From: Acorus gramineus
Taxonomy: Eukaryota > Streptophyta > Magnoliopsida > Acorales > Acoraceae
DNA length: 64,000 nt
Assembly (NCBI GenBank): GCA_030737835.1
Contig: CM060851.1
Location: forward strand, 6,871,635-6,935,634
Direction: 5' to 3'
Every line of letters starts with the position of its first letter. Positions within the stretch are counted from its first letter, which is position 1. The notes under the pieces were generated by a model. That model saw only the letters and a list, made by a program, of their open reading frames with translations. It made no database searches and was not told the origin of the DNA. The translations under genes and the position numbers were made by a program. Shown piece by piece: positions 24,718-37,748 of the stretch.

Positions 24718-26019
24718 TATTTGAAATGTCAGATACAAGATACATAAATCTCTTTATTTTCATAGATACGAGTGCATTAAATCTGGTTTTGAGAATTGAA
24801 TGGATTTGTGGATGGTTCATGTGAGAGAGAACCAAATAGGAACCTATGCTGCATTTTTTTGTTTGCATCTCCAGAGAACAAAAATGGTTGGCTCAATTTC
24901 ATACTTTAATATAGAGATGGTGGAGACCGTGGAGTCATTAAAATAGAAAGAAATGTGTAGACAGACAACTTGATAGTGAGACGGGACAACTTATCTAACA
25001 TTGTGAGTTTGTGACCCTTCTCCCTGTTATACAACTTGAATTGTTATCCTCTGATATGGCAAATTATCTCCCATCATCTATAGGGTGGGGTCCTTAATTT
25101 TCTTTTCATAGAATTTTAGTTCTCATAAGTCATGGATGTTAGTCTCTTATTATATCTAGAAAAATAGCTATTCAAATACAACAAATTAGTTTTAAACGTA
25201 ACCACCTCTTAACATGTTATGTTAGTAGAGATTTCTTTCCAAATAAATAACATGTTAATAGAGATTCTATCTGTTGAGGTGACCTAGGTTCAAATACGAG
25301 GAGAATATAACAGGTTGATTATTATCATTTTTTTTTAAGATTGATGTTTTCAGGATTTGATCTCCTAAACTCTTTTTACAGAGAGGGATCAATTATATCA
25401 GGTTGATTATTTACATGTCTCTTACATGCAGTCTGATTTATCATATCTTGTTAAATGAAAATTATATTAATCTAATATTTATTACATTCCCGTCCCACAC
25501 AGCTTGGACAATTGATAGCGGACATCCTCATTTCATCAGGAGGATTGAAATCTTGACGCGAGAAAAAGTTGAAAAATGTGGGAATAACCCTCTTGGGCTT
25601 GTGTTGTGGGCTTTGTGCCCTGGTTAGTTTGTGGCCCATAGTGGCCAACATAGTAGATGTATCAGGGTTGGGAACATGATCGCCAAACAAAAAATGATAC
25701 GTTGAATCTCATTTGCAGCTTTGTTTATAGCTCGCAAACATTTTGATTTTTTTTTTCTGAAAAAATACTGAGCCAATGAAATGCATTCTTTTATGAAAAA
25801 AATGATGTACATTTTCATACAAATTAAATTTAAATTTTTATACATTTCTCATAAAGTAATATATAGTGATGCGGTAATTGCAAACGAGATTGTAAAATGG
25901 ATTGAATGATCAAACATAACTAATCATGTGTTATTATGTTATCCAAAATAAAAGCGATGTTATACACAGTCCTTGTTACATCCCCACTTGCAGTTTCATA
26001 ATGTAATAACTTATTATTC

Positions 26020-26057
<38 letters not shown>

Positions 26058-26152
26058 ATTATTATTTTTTTCATATTTTCTAAAGGAGTATCCATATAAT
26101 TCACCAAAGCATATATTTTGTTTTTAAAAAGAAAAAAGTATATACTTTAGAT
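24718..26152. other. Intergenic, nothing firm
   Basis: AT-rich, with a (TA)n run at about 26021-26054. A more complex patch at 25490-25690 has frames on both strands (for example GLVLWALCPG on plus) but no recognised family. No gene called. Confidence 0.35.
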
Positions 26153-26161
26153 ATACAAATT

Positions 26162-27217
26162 GGGTGGCTCTATTTAATTCTTTCTAAATTGTAAGTAAGC
26201 CATTTTAAATAGATTTTATTGTTAAAGATCAATTTAGATATTCCTAATAAGTACACCCCTAATAAGTAAACCCACATAATTTTTTGTAAAATCTTTAATT
26301 AACATTCTTTAAATAAGCGTGCCCCTATCTCACATAAATTTATTTATTTATAAATTCTTGGTTATATATTCTTCATTCGTGGAAAGAAGAAAAGGAGAAG
26401 ATTGTTTTTTAAAATTTTTGGTTGGGCATAGCTATTTTTTCACCAAATAATAAGGCATACAGTTTATCTAGGATTTCTATTGATATTAGTTTGTGTAGGG
26501 TTTGAATTTTTATTTTTTTAGGGTTTAAGGTTTTGAGCATTTGTGTGAATTTGTGCATAAACAATTAATTCTCATATTTTTTTTATATTTACATTAAAAA
26601 AAAAATTATCTATGTTGATTAGGGCTGTCGGTTTTTATCAGATGAGAGAGGGTGAGAGAGACGTTTACTTATTATTTGAATATGGAGTTAATATATGTGG
26701 GGTTTATAAATTAAGTTTTAGAAGGGTTTACTTACAATTTAGCCCCCATTTGTTTTGGGAATAAACCTAAGAATAAAGTGGTATTGACTGGAATAGGGGT
26801 TTTAACCTATTTGGAAAACTAGAATATCCCTGTATAAGTTCCCCGATAAACTGTAATAACCTTGGATAGCCATTCCAAACTGATGGTAGAATCAAATTAT
26901 TCCAGGTTATTCTACTCAAAGAATATGTGAGCCTACTGTTAAATCAACTGTCATAACCTCTAATAAATCACTTTTCAAATCAACTATCATTATTTTTTCA
27001 CTTTTTATAAATCTTTATTCATACTTTATTCACATTTTATCCAAACAATAAAAAAATTATTCTTATGTTTACCAACGAGAATAATTCAAAGCACAACCAA
27101 ACACAATATCACTTTATCTTTATTTATACTCATTTATACCAGAATAACTGTATACCCAATAATAAGTCTTATTCTGTATCCAAACGGAGGCTTAGAGGGG
27201 CTCAAATAAAGCCACCC
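26162..27217. mobile_element. MULE-type element with perfect 9-bp TSD, host of a nested MITE
   Basis: Flanked by ATACAAATT at 26153-26161 and 27218-27226. Termini GGGTGGCTCTATTTAATTC and (reverse complement) GGGTGGCTTTATTTGAGCCC, each followed by TCTAAATTGTAAGTAA, are inverted repeats. Removing the MITE at 26742-27191 leaves about 600 bp, non-coding. A second copy of this family, in the opposite orientation, starts at 28739 and is itself split. Confidence 0.88.
26742..27191. mobile_element. Tourist-like MITE (PIF/Harbinger type), 450 bp, TTA target duplication
   Basis: Ends GCCCCCATTTGTTTTGGG and (reverse complement) GCCTCCGTTTGGATACAG, each followed by AATAA-rich sequence. Flanked by TTA at 26739-26741 and 27192-27194, the PIF/Harbinger target. 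The sequence on either side rejoins into the right terminus of the 26162-27217 element, which shows it is nested there. Confidence 0.85.
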
Positions 27218-27226
27218 ATACAAATT

Positions 27227-27395
27227 CTAAAGAAAAAAAAAATAAAAACGGACGCATAATCTGGCCCATGTTTATCCAGACCCAAATAATAATCAAATCG
27301 GGCCAGGTGAGCAAACTAACCTTAAGTCCATCGATGGTTCGGCCCATCATATCTCATTCGTGAATAGTGGCCGACGTCAACGCCCAAACACCACA
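27227..27395 (+). promoter_or_regulatory. Candidate displaced promoter segment of VPS2 with GGCCCA (site II-type) motifs
   Basis: A short, non-repetitive stretch between two transposons. GGCCCA occurs at 27263-27268 and 27341-27346 (TGGGCC on the other strand), a motif known as site II and frequent in housekeeping plant promoters. If the 27396-43171 stack is one insertion series with its 9-bp target at both sides, this stretch was once directly upstream of the VPS2 leader at 43172. Role inferred only. Confidence 0.4.
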
Positions 27396-27561
27396 AGGTC
27401 TGTCTATTTGCACCCTCTGTATACATCGCACACCTCGTGTCTTTTCACACCCCATCCAAATAAGATTAGTTCTTTAAACACCCCAGTATATAAATAGATT
27501 TGAGTTTTTCATTTCACACCCTCTCTCTCTCTCACACACACACATAATACATCTCTAGCGA

Positions 27562-28062
27562 ATGAAGAGGCTTTGCGTGTCCGAGCTCCTCAACGCCTGG
27601 ACCTTCGACGCCCTCCGCCCCATGCGACGGAAGGAGAGGCTGAGGCTGATGGCAGTTCTCCGGGACAAGGCGGCTGCGAGGGAGATCATTAATGTGAGTG
27701 AAGAGTTTCACAAGGCGAGCAACAATGGGATTACAAGGATGGTGACAAGGATGAGAGAATGCGACAGTGTTGACGAGGTGAGGGAGCTCGTGAAGGGGGG
27801 TGGTGGAGACAATCCAGACATTCAACTTGTCAGATTTTCTTTGGGTTTTGAGAGGGGTTGATATGTAGGGGATTCAGGGGAGGATTGATGATGTGTATAG
27901 GAGGTTTGATGAGGTCTTGGAGAGGATTATAAGGAGGGAGGAGGAGGAGAGGAGAGGAGGTGGTTGTGGGATGGGGAGGGCAAAGGAACTCCTTGATATA
28001 TTGTTGGAGGTAGCAGAGGATGATAAGGCGGAGCTCAAGCTCGCTAGGGAGAATATCAAATG
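27562..28062 (+). pseudogene. Captured cytochrome P450 fragment (CYP93-like), frameshifted
   Basis: The middle part of a P450 of the A-type clade, closest in my recognition to the CYP93 group. Frame 1 gives MKRLCVSELLNAWTFDALRP, later INVSEEFHKASNNGITRMV and VDEVRELVK. The frame then changes within the G-run near 27795-27810 to FNLSDFLWVLRGVDM, a TAG at 27866-27868 where Gln is usual, then GRIDDVYRRFDEVLERIIR and KELLDILLEVAEDDKAELKL, ARENIKCFIL, after which similarity stops. The N-terminal membrane anchor, I-helix oxygen motif, ExxR and heme-Cys loop are all absent, so it cannot be an enzyme. It is GC-rich against AT-rich flanks and lies inside MULE-type termini, which fits gene capture. Confidence 0.85.
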
Positions 28063-28144
28063 CTTTATTTTGTTCTTTCCCTATTTATCTATACCACGGT
28101 GATCGACCAACATTACATAAGTCAATAGGAATATTGTAAAAAAA

Positions 28145-28660
28145 TATAATCCGTTTCCATCGACAGCACATCTATCTAGGCTTTTCATATTTGTCGATAG
28201 TTTTGGTGTCTATGTGTCCAGTCAATAGAAGGCGTTTAAATTTTAAATTAATTTGGAATGATGGAGTATGGCTCCTAAGTCATGTCTCTTATATCCAATG
28301 ATTTAGCCAATTCAGAATATGAATGAGTAGTTTGTTATTTGTTTCTTATTTGGTGTTTATTGTTGTGTTAATGAGTAGTTTTTTTTTTGTCCCATTGACA
28401 GGACCATTGTCTAAGTGTCTAACGCAATCTAGAACATAATAATATTTTTTCTGTTCCCATCGATTGAACGATTGTCTACGGTTTGCATATTTGTAGAAAT
28501 CTCATGTGTCTACCTTATTTCAGAACCTATGAGTTTTTTTCTTTCTTTCCGTTGACTGAATAATTGTCTAGAAAGTACATATACGTCGATTTTTTTTTGT
28601 TTCCATTGACAGGGATGTTATTTAGAAAATAAATATATACAGACACTAGACATGTCTAAT
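28145..28660. repeat. Degenerate repeat with TTCCATTGACAG ... ATTGTCTA motif
   Basis: Five loosely conserved units begin near 28146 (TTTCCATCGACAG), 28390 (CCCATTGACAGG), 28455 (TTCCCATCGATTG), 28547 (TTTCCGTTGACTG) and 28602 (TTTCCATTGACAG), most followed by ATTGTCTA. Spacing is irregular (about 55 to 240 bp). Function unknown; they follow the P450 fragment inside the MULE. Confidence 0.45.
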
Positions 28661-29605
28661 AAAATATGGGTGTATTCAGTTCCTAATTATAAATGATTAT
28701 TTAAAACTTGACCCGTTCAAAATGGGGGTTTATAATAAGGGTGGCTCTATTTGAGCCCCTCTAAATTGTAAGTAAGCCCCTCTTGTAAGTAAGCCCTTCA
28801 CATTTTAATCATTTAATGTTCAAGCCCCTCATATATTAATCTTATATGTAAACAATAAACATAATCCTCTCACATCAAAACCTCTCCGCCTCTCCTGCTC
28901 GTCTCTCCCTACAAAACTCTAATTAACCTATTCTAATTAAAAAAAAATAACGTAAATACAAAAAGAATATGAAAATTCATTGTTTTTGTACGTATTTACA
29001 CAAATCCTCAAATTCCTAAACCCTAAAAAAAAATAAAAAAAATAAAACCCTATATATACACAAGATAGGGGTATGATTATTAAAAGAATGTTAATTAAAT
29101 TTTTTTAAAAAAAATTAGATGAATTTATTTATGAAGAGGTATAATTATGAGAAAAATTTAAATAAATCTTTAACAATAATCTATATTACTATATAAAAGT
29201 CTCTTAAACCAAAAACTTGCCATTTGACCTTTTTATCCTTGTCAATTCATTCAATCCCATTATAGTCCATTCACACCACTTTAATGACAACCATTTTTTT
29301 TTATTTTACCCTTACATTTCTATTCAATTACATTTCTATTCACATTTAAAAAAAAGTATCAAATATTAATGTAATTCACATCTATTAGCATTTATTTAAT
29401 TCACACATATTTGATTAGCATTTACTATTTACTTGGATTTCTCTACTCTATTAATGCCCCAAATAATCAATAGTCAATAAGATCTACCCAACAAATTTTT
29501 TTATAATTCACAGTAATTAAAAATGCAATCCAATAAAAAAAACAAACATATAAAATACTGGTACAAAAAAAAAATTATCTATACTACCTATAAAAGTACC
29601 AATCC

Positions 29606-30089
29606 ATGAAAAACATTCATTGGACACATTTACCCTTATCAATTCATGAAAAACCATTCCTATCCCAAATGATATTTCATCATACATATTTACCCTTTCA
29701 AATTATTCATATTTAAATTCTTAATACATATTATTAATGTAATATGTTTTATATGAATATTTTAAATTTATTTTATACATATTTTAAATCTATGCTATTG
29801 AAAAAAAAAATGATAAAACTTTGAAAAATATTTATATAAATCACATTATGAAAAACATTCATTGGACACATTTACCCATATCAATTCATGAAAAACCATT
29901 CCTATCCCAAATGATATTTCATCATACATATTTACCATTTCAAATTATTCATATTTAAATTCTTAATACATATTATTAATGTAATATGTTTTATATGAAT
30001 ATTTTTAATTTATTTTATACATATTTTAAATCTATGCTATTGAAAAAAAAAATGATAAAACTTTGAAAAATATTTATATAAATCACATT
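29606..30089 (+). repeat. Tandem duplication, 242-bp unit
   Basis: ATGAAAAACATTCATTGGAC begins at 29606 and again at 29848. The two units agree except for a few substitutions (CCCTTATC/CCCATATC, CCCTTTC/CCATTTC). It follows a Helitron-like start at about 29577 (TCTATACTACCTATAAAAG) and is probably a recent internal duplication. Confidence 0.9.
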
Positions 30090-30187
30090 AGGCCCCCATT
30101 TAAAAGAAAAATGGCTCCGCTATTGCTATAACTGTCACAAAACTCTTATACATGATAGAAGCTCTATGCATTTCATTATTAATAAAA

Positions 30188-30470
30188 GGGAAAATCCATA
30201 AAACCACCTGTAATTTTGTAAATATTCATATAACCCCTTGTAAACACACTATAAATGTGAATAACCCCCTGCTATTAAATTTTTTTTCACATAGTGCAAA
30301 TATTCAATCCATATCTCATTTTCTAAACAAAGTTTAACAAATATGTATTCTTTTAATTTAACCCTAAAAAATAACAAAGATTAACATAGGTAATATGAAT
30401 GTATTGAGCTTACAGGGGGTTAATATAAATATCCGAAAGATTACAAGGGGGTTATATGGATTTTACCCTT
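30188..30470. mobile_element. Short hairpin MITE of the GGGAAAAATCC family inside the Helitron
   Basis: Ends GGGAAAATCCATAAAACCAC and (reverse complement) AGGGTAAAATCCATATAACC. Flanked by TAATAAAA at 30180-30187 and 30471-30478, an 8-bp TSD. It is smaller than the 516-538-bp copies, probably an internally deleted form. Confidence 0.75.
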
Positions 30471-30479
30471 AATAAAAAT

Positions 30480-31639
30480 AAATAAATTGATCCTCTTCTT
30501 CGTCTCTTCAACTCTCCGTCCATTTGTTACCCACATCGGCCACGACCCACTATTCGCTCTTCTCATCTTTCCCCCTCATAAAACCTTCGGCTTCATTCCC
30601 TAGCCATTAAATCCCACCGTTAAAACCCCTCATCTTCTCCGGCATGTCAATCGACACCCTTTCATAAACGGTCGCATTCATTCGCACGGCATTGAGGAGC
30701 TCCAGCGGCAACACACGATCATCCCCATCCCTATTTATGTGGATCCATTGTCGATCTCTCCTTTCTGTAAAAAAAAAAACCTGCCATTGCGAAGGTTCGG
30801 TCAGTATATATCATGCACACTTTGATTCACAAATGTTAATTTTTTTCATTTAATCCCCATTTTTTGGTTTAATTTTGGTTGTTCTTCAATTTTTTTTAAT
30901 GGTCTTCTCATCGTTGTGTATGAGGAAAATAATTATGTTCTTCCGCTCATTGTTTGTTATAGGTACAGTTAGACTTCACTTCATCATTCTCTGTCATATA
31001 TATTTCTTTGTATATCTTTTTTATGGGCTTCTCATTGTTATGTATGAAGAAAAAATTTATGTTCTTCAACTCTGTATTTTTTTTTAATAATGTTCTGCTA
31101 TGTTTTTTTTTTGTTATAGATTCATATATTTAATAATGTTTTTTTTTTTTCACTTCTTCATTCACTTCATTATTTCTTTCTCTGTTGCTGCTCAACTGAA
31201 ACAAAACACATCATAGTGAGAGATGTTCTTAACCAAGAATTAAATATCAATATATAGAGAAAACCTTCAACCCTAATGATTTTCAACAACATTCCAACAC
31301 TATGCTATAGTATTAAGTTTTCATTTACATTCGTCTGTGGCAAGATTAGCATGTTTTGAATTTTTTTTACCCTTCTGAATCAATGTTTGCAATTTTTCTT
31401 CTCATTCTTAGTTGTAACACAAAAGTGAAAATACGAAATCTAACACAAAATATATTGTTTTGCTCTTAATAGATTCTTCTTCGTTTCTCTATTGTGGTTG
31501 GACGTAGGACAGGTGTGCATATTGTGGTGAGTGCCTTGATTAAAATAATGTTTGCTTACGTCATTTTTTCATATTGCAACTATGAGTTGTTTGAATATTC
31601 ATTTTTTGTTGGATGAAGATTTTAGAATTTATAATTCTG
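30480..31639. other. Helitron interior, possible captured fragment at 30485-30760
   Basis: Around 30485-30760 the DNA becomes GC-richer (TCCGGCATGTCAATCGACAC) and could be a further captured gene piece, but no frame was recognised. The rest is T-rich. Confidence 0.35.
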
Positions 31640-32560
31640 GAGCAGTTGGCTCATTAAAGTTAATCAATAAGTATTTTTGGTAAGCAAGACAAAAAATTGT
31701 ATTGATAAAGCGTAGCAAGTAGAATAGCAATCACATTAAAAAACTAGGGAGGGAAACGGAAAAGAAACTTTTTTCGGTTGCATCCCATAATTTTTAAGTA
31801 GGGAAGCTAACATACCAAAGTTTAGGAGAATATACATTTTGATTTCAGAGTATCAGATTTTACAATAGCAGAATATTAAAAACACTGGATTCTAGGCTGT
31901 GGTTATCTGTTCCAAATCTCTTTGAATCAACTCCTTCATGGTTGGATGAATGTCCTCCACCAAGTTTTAAACAGTTTCACCCATTTCCTTTCTATAACCT
32001 TCCAAAAAGTCTGCAGGACAGTTAATTTCTCTCATTATTGTCCATCCTTCAAATCCAACCAACAGAGCATTAATTTCAGATATCAACTTTCTTACTCCAC
32101 AACAAATAATTTAGAATCTGTTTCAATCTTGGTATGTTGAATTCCTCTGTCTGTAGCAAGCTGTAATCCCCTACATAGTCCCATGAGTTCCAGAATATGT
32201 ATCTGCTGTTGGTATGTTGAATTCCTCTGTCTGTAGCAAGCTGTAATCCCCTACATAGTCCCATGAGTTCCAGAATATGTATCTGCTGTTCCTGACATCT
32301 GACAGAATAGGCAAACAGAAAATCTCCTGCACTATTTCGAAGAACTCCACATCCAGATTGAACTGCAGATTTGCCTCATCAGAGTTTAAGGTAAACCAGT
32401 CAGTGGGTGGAGGTTCCCAAACATGGTATGCAATCAGTTTTGATTTAGGTACAGGCAAAATTTTACAAAACAGAATCATTTCTGGGATCAGCAACCCCTC
32501 TACATGTGCTACTTTGCATGTCAGTTTTCTTGTAGTATGAGGCAAAGCAACACTGTCTTC
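31640..32560 (-). pseudogene. LINE-type RNase H domain fragment
   Basis: On the minus strand, 32545-32171 reads AYHVWEPPPTDWFTLNSDEA. This has the WxPPxxGWxKLNxDGA opening of the RNase H-like (RVT_3) domain common in plant LINE ORF2 and LINE-derived proteins, with its first catalytic Asp kept in NSDEA. Downstream, GLCRGLQLATDRGIQHT fits the A..GL.LA...G part of the domain. The frame is interrupted, a tandem duplication lies inside it, and no reverse transcriptase is attached. It is probably a retrotransposon relic inside the Helitron. Confidence 0.6.
32131..32290 (+). repeat. Perfect 80-bp tandem duplication
   Basis: GGTATGTTGAATTCCTCTGT begins at 32131 and at 32211. The two 80-bp units are identical as read, implying a recent event within the RNase H relic. 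Confidence 0.95.
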
Positions 32561-33841
32561 TGTTTTTGCATTTTAGAGACAAAACAAAAAACAAAAAAAA
32601 AATTGATGACAACCATTAGATAGCATCCATCAGAATTCAAAAGAAAATCCTCCAATGAACATGAACTTGAGTTTTATTAGATCTATTAGAAGTTAAAACA
32701 TTGCTAGATATCCTCTTAAATATGACATTTTCCTTGTACAATAAATAAGACGAGAGGTTGAATGGTTCCCGTTTCGAGCATGATCTGCTCATTCAACTGA
32801 TCATTCACAAGATTTACAATAGGAGAGAAATATTATTAATTTGAACTGAAAAAGTAATCGCCAGTGTTGGGATTTGAATTAAACATTATATACATTGAGG
32901 TTAAAAAATACATTAGAGAGGTGGTCATTCCTCAAAGATACGTCACTCTTAAGTCAAGATAAATTTATCTTTCAAACATTAGTTTGAATGCTTTCTCACT
33001 CAAAAGAGTTATATACAAGGTTCTTGCGCATTTCAGATAAATAAAGTAAATTGTTTAGACTCCATAATGAACTTTTTTTCAAAAGTACATTACCGGATTG
33101 GTTTGCTTATCAAAAAAGTTATTTTATATTTTCATATGCTCTGATTCCTTGATTTTGTCAAGCCTTTGTAGTTTGTACATTGTTCATTATGCCTAAGATA
33201 TAGGCCATTTCAAAGAGTACATGAGCACCGTGAAACCTGCCATATGGATTTCTTCATATCAAGTGGCAGAAAACAGTCAGGGAAAACAAAAATCAAAATA
33301 TGCTTCTTTAGTGGAAGTAACAAAGTTTTTCATGAATATTTGTAATAGGAGTGTACAGAAATAGTGAAACAAACTATGATCTATTGGGAATCGCAGACAA
33401 AAAATTAATTTGCGATTACATATTGACATTAAAATTTTAAAAAAATATATACTCGAATGGACTGCAGAAGTTGATCAAACTTCAGTGATAGTAGTTTGGT
33501 TAGTTGCATTAGATGGACAAAATAAAATCATTGACAGAGCTTTCTCTCCGTAGTTTTTCATTCTTTTTGCAATGTAATTTTCATGAATTTATGCTTAGGC
33601 AAGTGAGAAGATTGATCTTTGGCTTTTGCTTGTAAATAAAATTTTACTGTTATCTCTGTTATTTCATTTTTTATTTTATATTTTAGTTTAAGTAACACAT
33701 CCACATTCATTTTGAATTTGTATTTGAAAAAAAATTCAGATATTCGAATACCTAGAACAATTGGTATTTACTCTGAAAAGTATACGGATCTGGCATGTAT
33801 TATAAATTATACATGTTTGTTTTAGTTTGTTATATATATTT
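32561..33841. other. Helitron interior, AT-rich; one segment shared with 41.8 kb
   Basis: No gene recognised. 33455-33600 resembles 41806-41965: AATGGACTGCAGAAGTTGAT versus AATGGACTGTGGAAGTTGAT, then CAGTGATAGTAGTTTGGTTA versus CAGTGATGGTAGTTTAGTTA. This shows a shared source within the complex. Confidence 0.6.
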
Positions 33842-34380
33842 TAGGAATCCAATTATACTTTCATGTTTAATGTATTCTAAATTTTATTCTTTTCGTGGTT
33901 TGTTCTGATAGATCTGTAGGGTATTGGCTTACATACACAATTACATTATAGGTTTGTTTTTAATGACTGATTATATGATTGCAAAAGCACAATAATCCGA
34001 CTTTCTAAGTTTTTCTGATTATTGGTATAATATTGTCTTTTTTTTTGTAATAGTTATGATACATATAGCAAAAAATTTCATCATTCTTGGGTCCAATTAC
34101 TTGTTTTAAAGAGAAAAGCAAGAAAACAATGAATATAAATATAGCTATTTTTATATTTCTTGAGGAATCCAATTATGATCTATTATTAATTTTAGTTCTT
34201 TTCTTGGTTTAATCTGACCTGTAGGGCATTGGCTTACATACACAATTATGATGTAGGTTTGTTTTTAATGACTATGATTATTTTATTGCAAAAGCACAAT
34301 AGTATGACTTTCTAAGTGTTTCTGATTATTAATAATTTTTTGTTAATAATTAATCCACATATAATGTTTGTTTACGCATC
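33842..34380 (+). repeat. Diverged direct duplication, about 200-bp units
   Basis: Unit 1 (about 33842-34035) and unit 2 (about 34162-34350) both run from GGAATCCAATTAT through GGCTTACATACACAATTA and TTTGTTTTTAATGACT to GCAAAAGCACAATA and GACTTTCTAAGT. They lie about 320 bp apart inside the Helitron complex. Confidence 0.75.
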
Positions 34381-34550
34381 ATACCTGGTGCTGTTGTTTG
34401 GTTTTTTTTTTTTTTTTCGCTTAAGGGCTCTTCCAATTTTTGAAATGGGTTTCTAAAAGATGAATTCTTGGTGAAGGCTTATGCATGAAGTAGGTTTAGT
34501 GAATGCCTTTAGAAACATTTGTGTGAGCTTTTGTGTTTTCTTATTTTCAA

Positions 34551-34618
34551 CAGAATCTTTGTGACTATTTTTTTGGCTAACTTTCAGCAGAATCTTTGTG
34601 ACTATTTTTTTGGCTAAC
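34551..34618 (+). repeat. 37-bp tandem duplication
   Basis: CAGAATCTTTGTGACTATTT begins at 34551 and 34588. The second unit runs to about 34618 before diverging. Confidence 0.9.
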
Positions 34619-35529
34619 GCATCTTTGTGACACATTATGTAATTGTTCATTGCACTTGAGGATCACACTTCCGTACCTGTGGTTTCACCAGTCTATCTAA
34701 ACATGTATCTCTAGCCATTTATCATAGGGTAATTTTGTGAAGAGTGAAAAAGAAAAAATCTGATTCATTCTCTTGGAGCAGAGCAGAATTTGTTATTCAA
34801 AGCATGATTTTTTTCCAATATTCTGATTTACATTCACGAGAAGGTGCCATTGAAAGTTTATTGGATTCTTTTCTATATTTTATTATTTGTTTGAACAGCA
34901 AAATGAGGTTTGTTCCATTAAAAACTAGATTAATTTCTGCAAATTCATTCACTTATTTTGGGATAGCTGATGGCCTGCCTGTGTTGACATTGTAACTGCT
35001 CCCATACTTCACCTTTAAATGTTAGATCCTCTTGGGTTTTCTTAGGCCGGTGGAACAATTAATTTAACAAGCAAATTTTTATGAGACTTGTCTTCTGTAG
35101 GTGTAAACTTTTTGTATAATCTGTCACGTTTTAGTACTGTGTATGTACATGGTTATGTTTACGTTTCAATATTTGGTAATGTACATGGTTTTATTTTGCT
35201 TACAATTCAATTTTTAAATTTTCATTTCGATCCATATCACGATAAATACATTATCATAAATACATTATGTTTGTACAACTATTTAGCCTCCATCTTCATC
35301 ATAATCTCTCTCTGCGGGTTCTCTATTTTCATATTATCATACAAAATCATGAAATTAAGTTCATATATGTTTTTCTAGATCTTCTTCTCCCTCTCTTCAA
35401 AAACAAATTGGACAAGAATCATAACAAACTTGTAATGATCTAGAGTTCAATCTAAATTTAGCACTTATCATTTTAACATATTTATATAATTAAATATCTT
35501 ATTTATTAAATTATCAACAAAAAAAATTC
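34619..35529. other. Helitron interior, nothing recognised
   Basis: AT-rich with short open frames (for example 34744-34995 and 35088-35378 on plus) that show no family motif. Confidence 0.35.
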
Positions 35530-35557
35530 ATGTGCAACGCACATGTGCCTCAACTAG
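35530..35557 (+). other. Helitron 3' terminus: hairpin plus CTAG
   Basis: ATGTGC (35530-35535), loop AAC, GCACAT (35539-35544) form a 6-bp stem. Nine bases later comes CTAG (35554-35557), followed by T. This is the canonical Helitron 3' structure. Its 5' partner is most likely the TC start at about 29577 or 29180. Confidence 0.8.
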
Positions 35558-37425
35558 TTGCTATAAAAATGAACAAATTCAAATTTTAGCTTTGTGTGAA
35601 CTCAACGATAGATTTAATCCAATGAAAATCCATTCATATCATTGTAATTTCATCCATAATTTATTCATATTTTCATCATATCATGCATGACACATTAAAA
35701 TTTTAAGCTTCACATTTCATCATACTTATATGATGACTACTATAGATATATAATAAAATAATATTAATAATTTACATCATCTATGATAAAATTACATTCA
35801 TATGCCGACTTATCCATGAAAAAATTCCTTTACATCAATTATGATTAAATTACATTAATATGCCGACTAAAATTATATTAATATGTTTATTATTTTATTA
35901 TAATCATATTTGAATATCATAATATTGTTATGATAAGAGGATCCTTATAAAATGAAAATATATTCAAAATATTATTCCAAAAAAAAAAATTCCCATTTCA
36001 TATGCAAAGACATGATGATACATTAAAAAAAGGTATGAAATATTAATGTAATCTCTTCATTTTAGATTTCCAAATTATATTATGAAAATTCAATACACCC
36101 TTCAACCTCCAACTATGAAACGGCCACTCTCATTCATCCACCCTCCATTCAATCTCCTCATCATTCATCCCCTCTCCATTCAATCCCCTCATCTTCTTCT
36201 AGAGACAATGGCTTATGCTATTCCACAAACCCTCAAATTTATTTATGCAACATTGAATACCCATTCATTGTCATCCCCATTCATTGTCATCCCCATTCAT
36301 TTAGATAAATGGATCTATCATCTCTCTCTTTTTTCTTCTCTCTCTCAAAATTTTTTTTAACCTTAGGAAGGTGAGTTAATCTTTTGTAGAAATTATGGTT
36401 ATTTTGAAGTTTTTATATTGCAAATAAACTAAATATGTTATTTTTTCAAACATATTTTGATTTCAATATTTTCAATATCAAAATAGAGTAAAAAATATTT
36501 TCATAATTAAAATGAATCACTTTTTTAATTGTATTCTATCAATTTTAGTGTTTTGTTATTATTGTGAGCTATTTATTTTAAATAGATTATATGATATATA
36601 TAAAGGTTATGATGATATCTATTAAAAAGTTTTTTAATTTTTAATATGAATTTATGCGCCTTCTCATTTTTAATTTTCAATTTGCATACAAGCTTTGGTG
36701 TTCATCATATATAGAAATGGCTAAAAATTAAATTCTATAGATTTTAATATATATATATATATATATTATATTATTTATTTTATATTTTATTTTATATCTA
36801 TATATATATATATATACTACTATATAAAAGTCCCTTAACCCAAAAAACTGTCATTTGACCATTTTACCCCTGTCAATCCATTCAATCCCATTACAATCCA
36901 TTTACATCACTTTAGTCACAACCATTTGACCATGAAAATTCACATCATTTTAATCTCATTCATAATTTATTTTTATACATACATTTTATTATCATATCTT
37001 TTAAATGTATCATATAATTGTATTAATAATTACATTACATAAATTATATGTGTTTTAAATATTTATAGATACCAACTGAAATTAGATTAATATATTTATT
37101 AACTTATAATTAAAATTAGATATCATAATATTATTAAGAGAAGGGGATGCTTATAAAATAAAAGGATATTTCAAAATTAGATTGATATATTTATTAATTT
37201 ATAATTAAAATCAGATGTCATAATATTATTAAAAAAAAGAAATGCATATAAAATAAAATGATATTTAAAATATAAATATTATTTTAATATATTTTATACT
37301 CTATTTTAATTATAAAAATCAAGTTATAACATATACGTGAAAAAATTCTTATTCCTTACACATGATGCATGACGTTCCTATTCAATTTTTTTTTAATTAA
37401 CATTCATTACTCATTATTATTTATA
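35558..37425. other. Stretch with repeated Helitron-type 5' sequence
   Basis: At about 36797-36900 a start (TACTACTATATAAAAGTCCC, then CATTTGACCATTTTACCCC) repeats the 5' end at 29180 (TTACTATATAAAAGTCTC, then CATTTGACCTTTTTATCC). (TA)n runs precede it. 36275-36300 contains a short tandem repeat (ATTGTCATCCCCATTC). Two related blocks near 37130 and 37210 (AATATTATTAA followed by TATAAAATAAAA) suggest further local duplication. No gene. Confidence 0.5.
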
Positions 37426-37455
37426 TCTATATTTCTATACAAAAGCTCTTTAACA
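37426..37455 (+). other. Helitron-type 5' start
   Basis: TCTATATTTCTATACAAAAG, preceded by A, fits the 5' TC terminus pattern of the other starts in this complex. It stands about 320 bp before the RPN1 fragment and may be the 5' end of the element that captured it, with 43088 as the possible 3' end. Confidence 0.5.
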
Positions 37456-37748
37456 TAAAAATAGGCATTCATTTCTTTAATGCCATCCCATTCACACCTC
37501 AAATTGTGAAATTCAATCAATCCCAAAACCCAAAGACGTTGTGACATTCAATCAATTATTTATTATAATTTAATCACCAAAATCATTTATTGTTTTCAAA
37601 ACTCTTCCCCTACCCACGCTTCATCTTCCCTGAGCCAGCGAACCCATTAATCATTGGGAAAAAAATGATTGTTCTTCTTCAACTCTTCCCAAGCCCATCA
37701 ATTATTTGTATTTTGTTTTAGGACTTGGTTTTTCCGTTTGCCATTTAC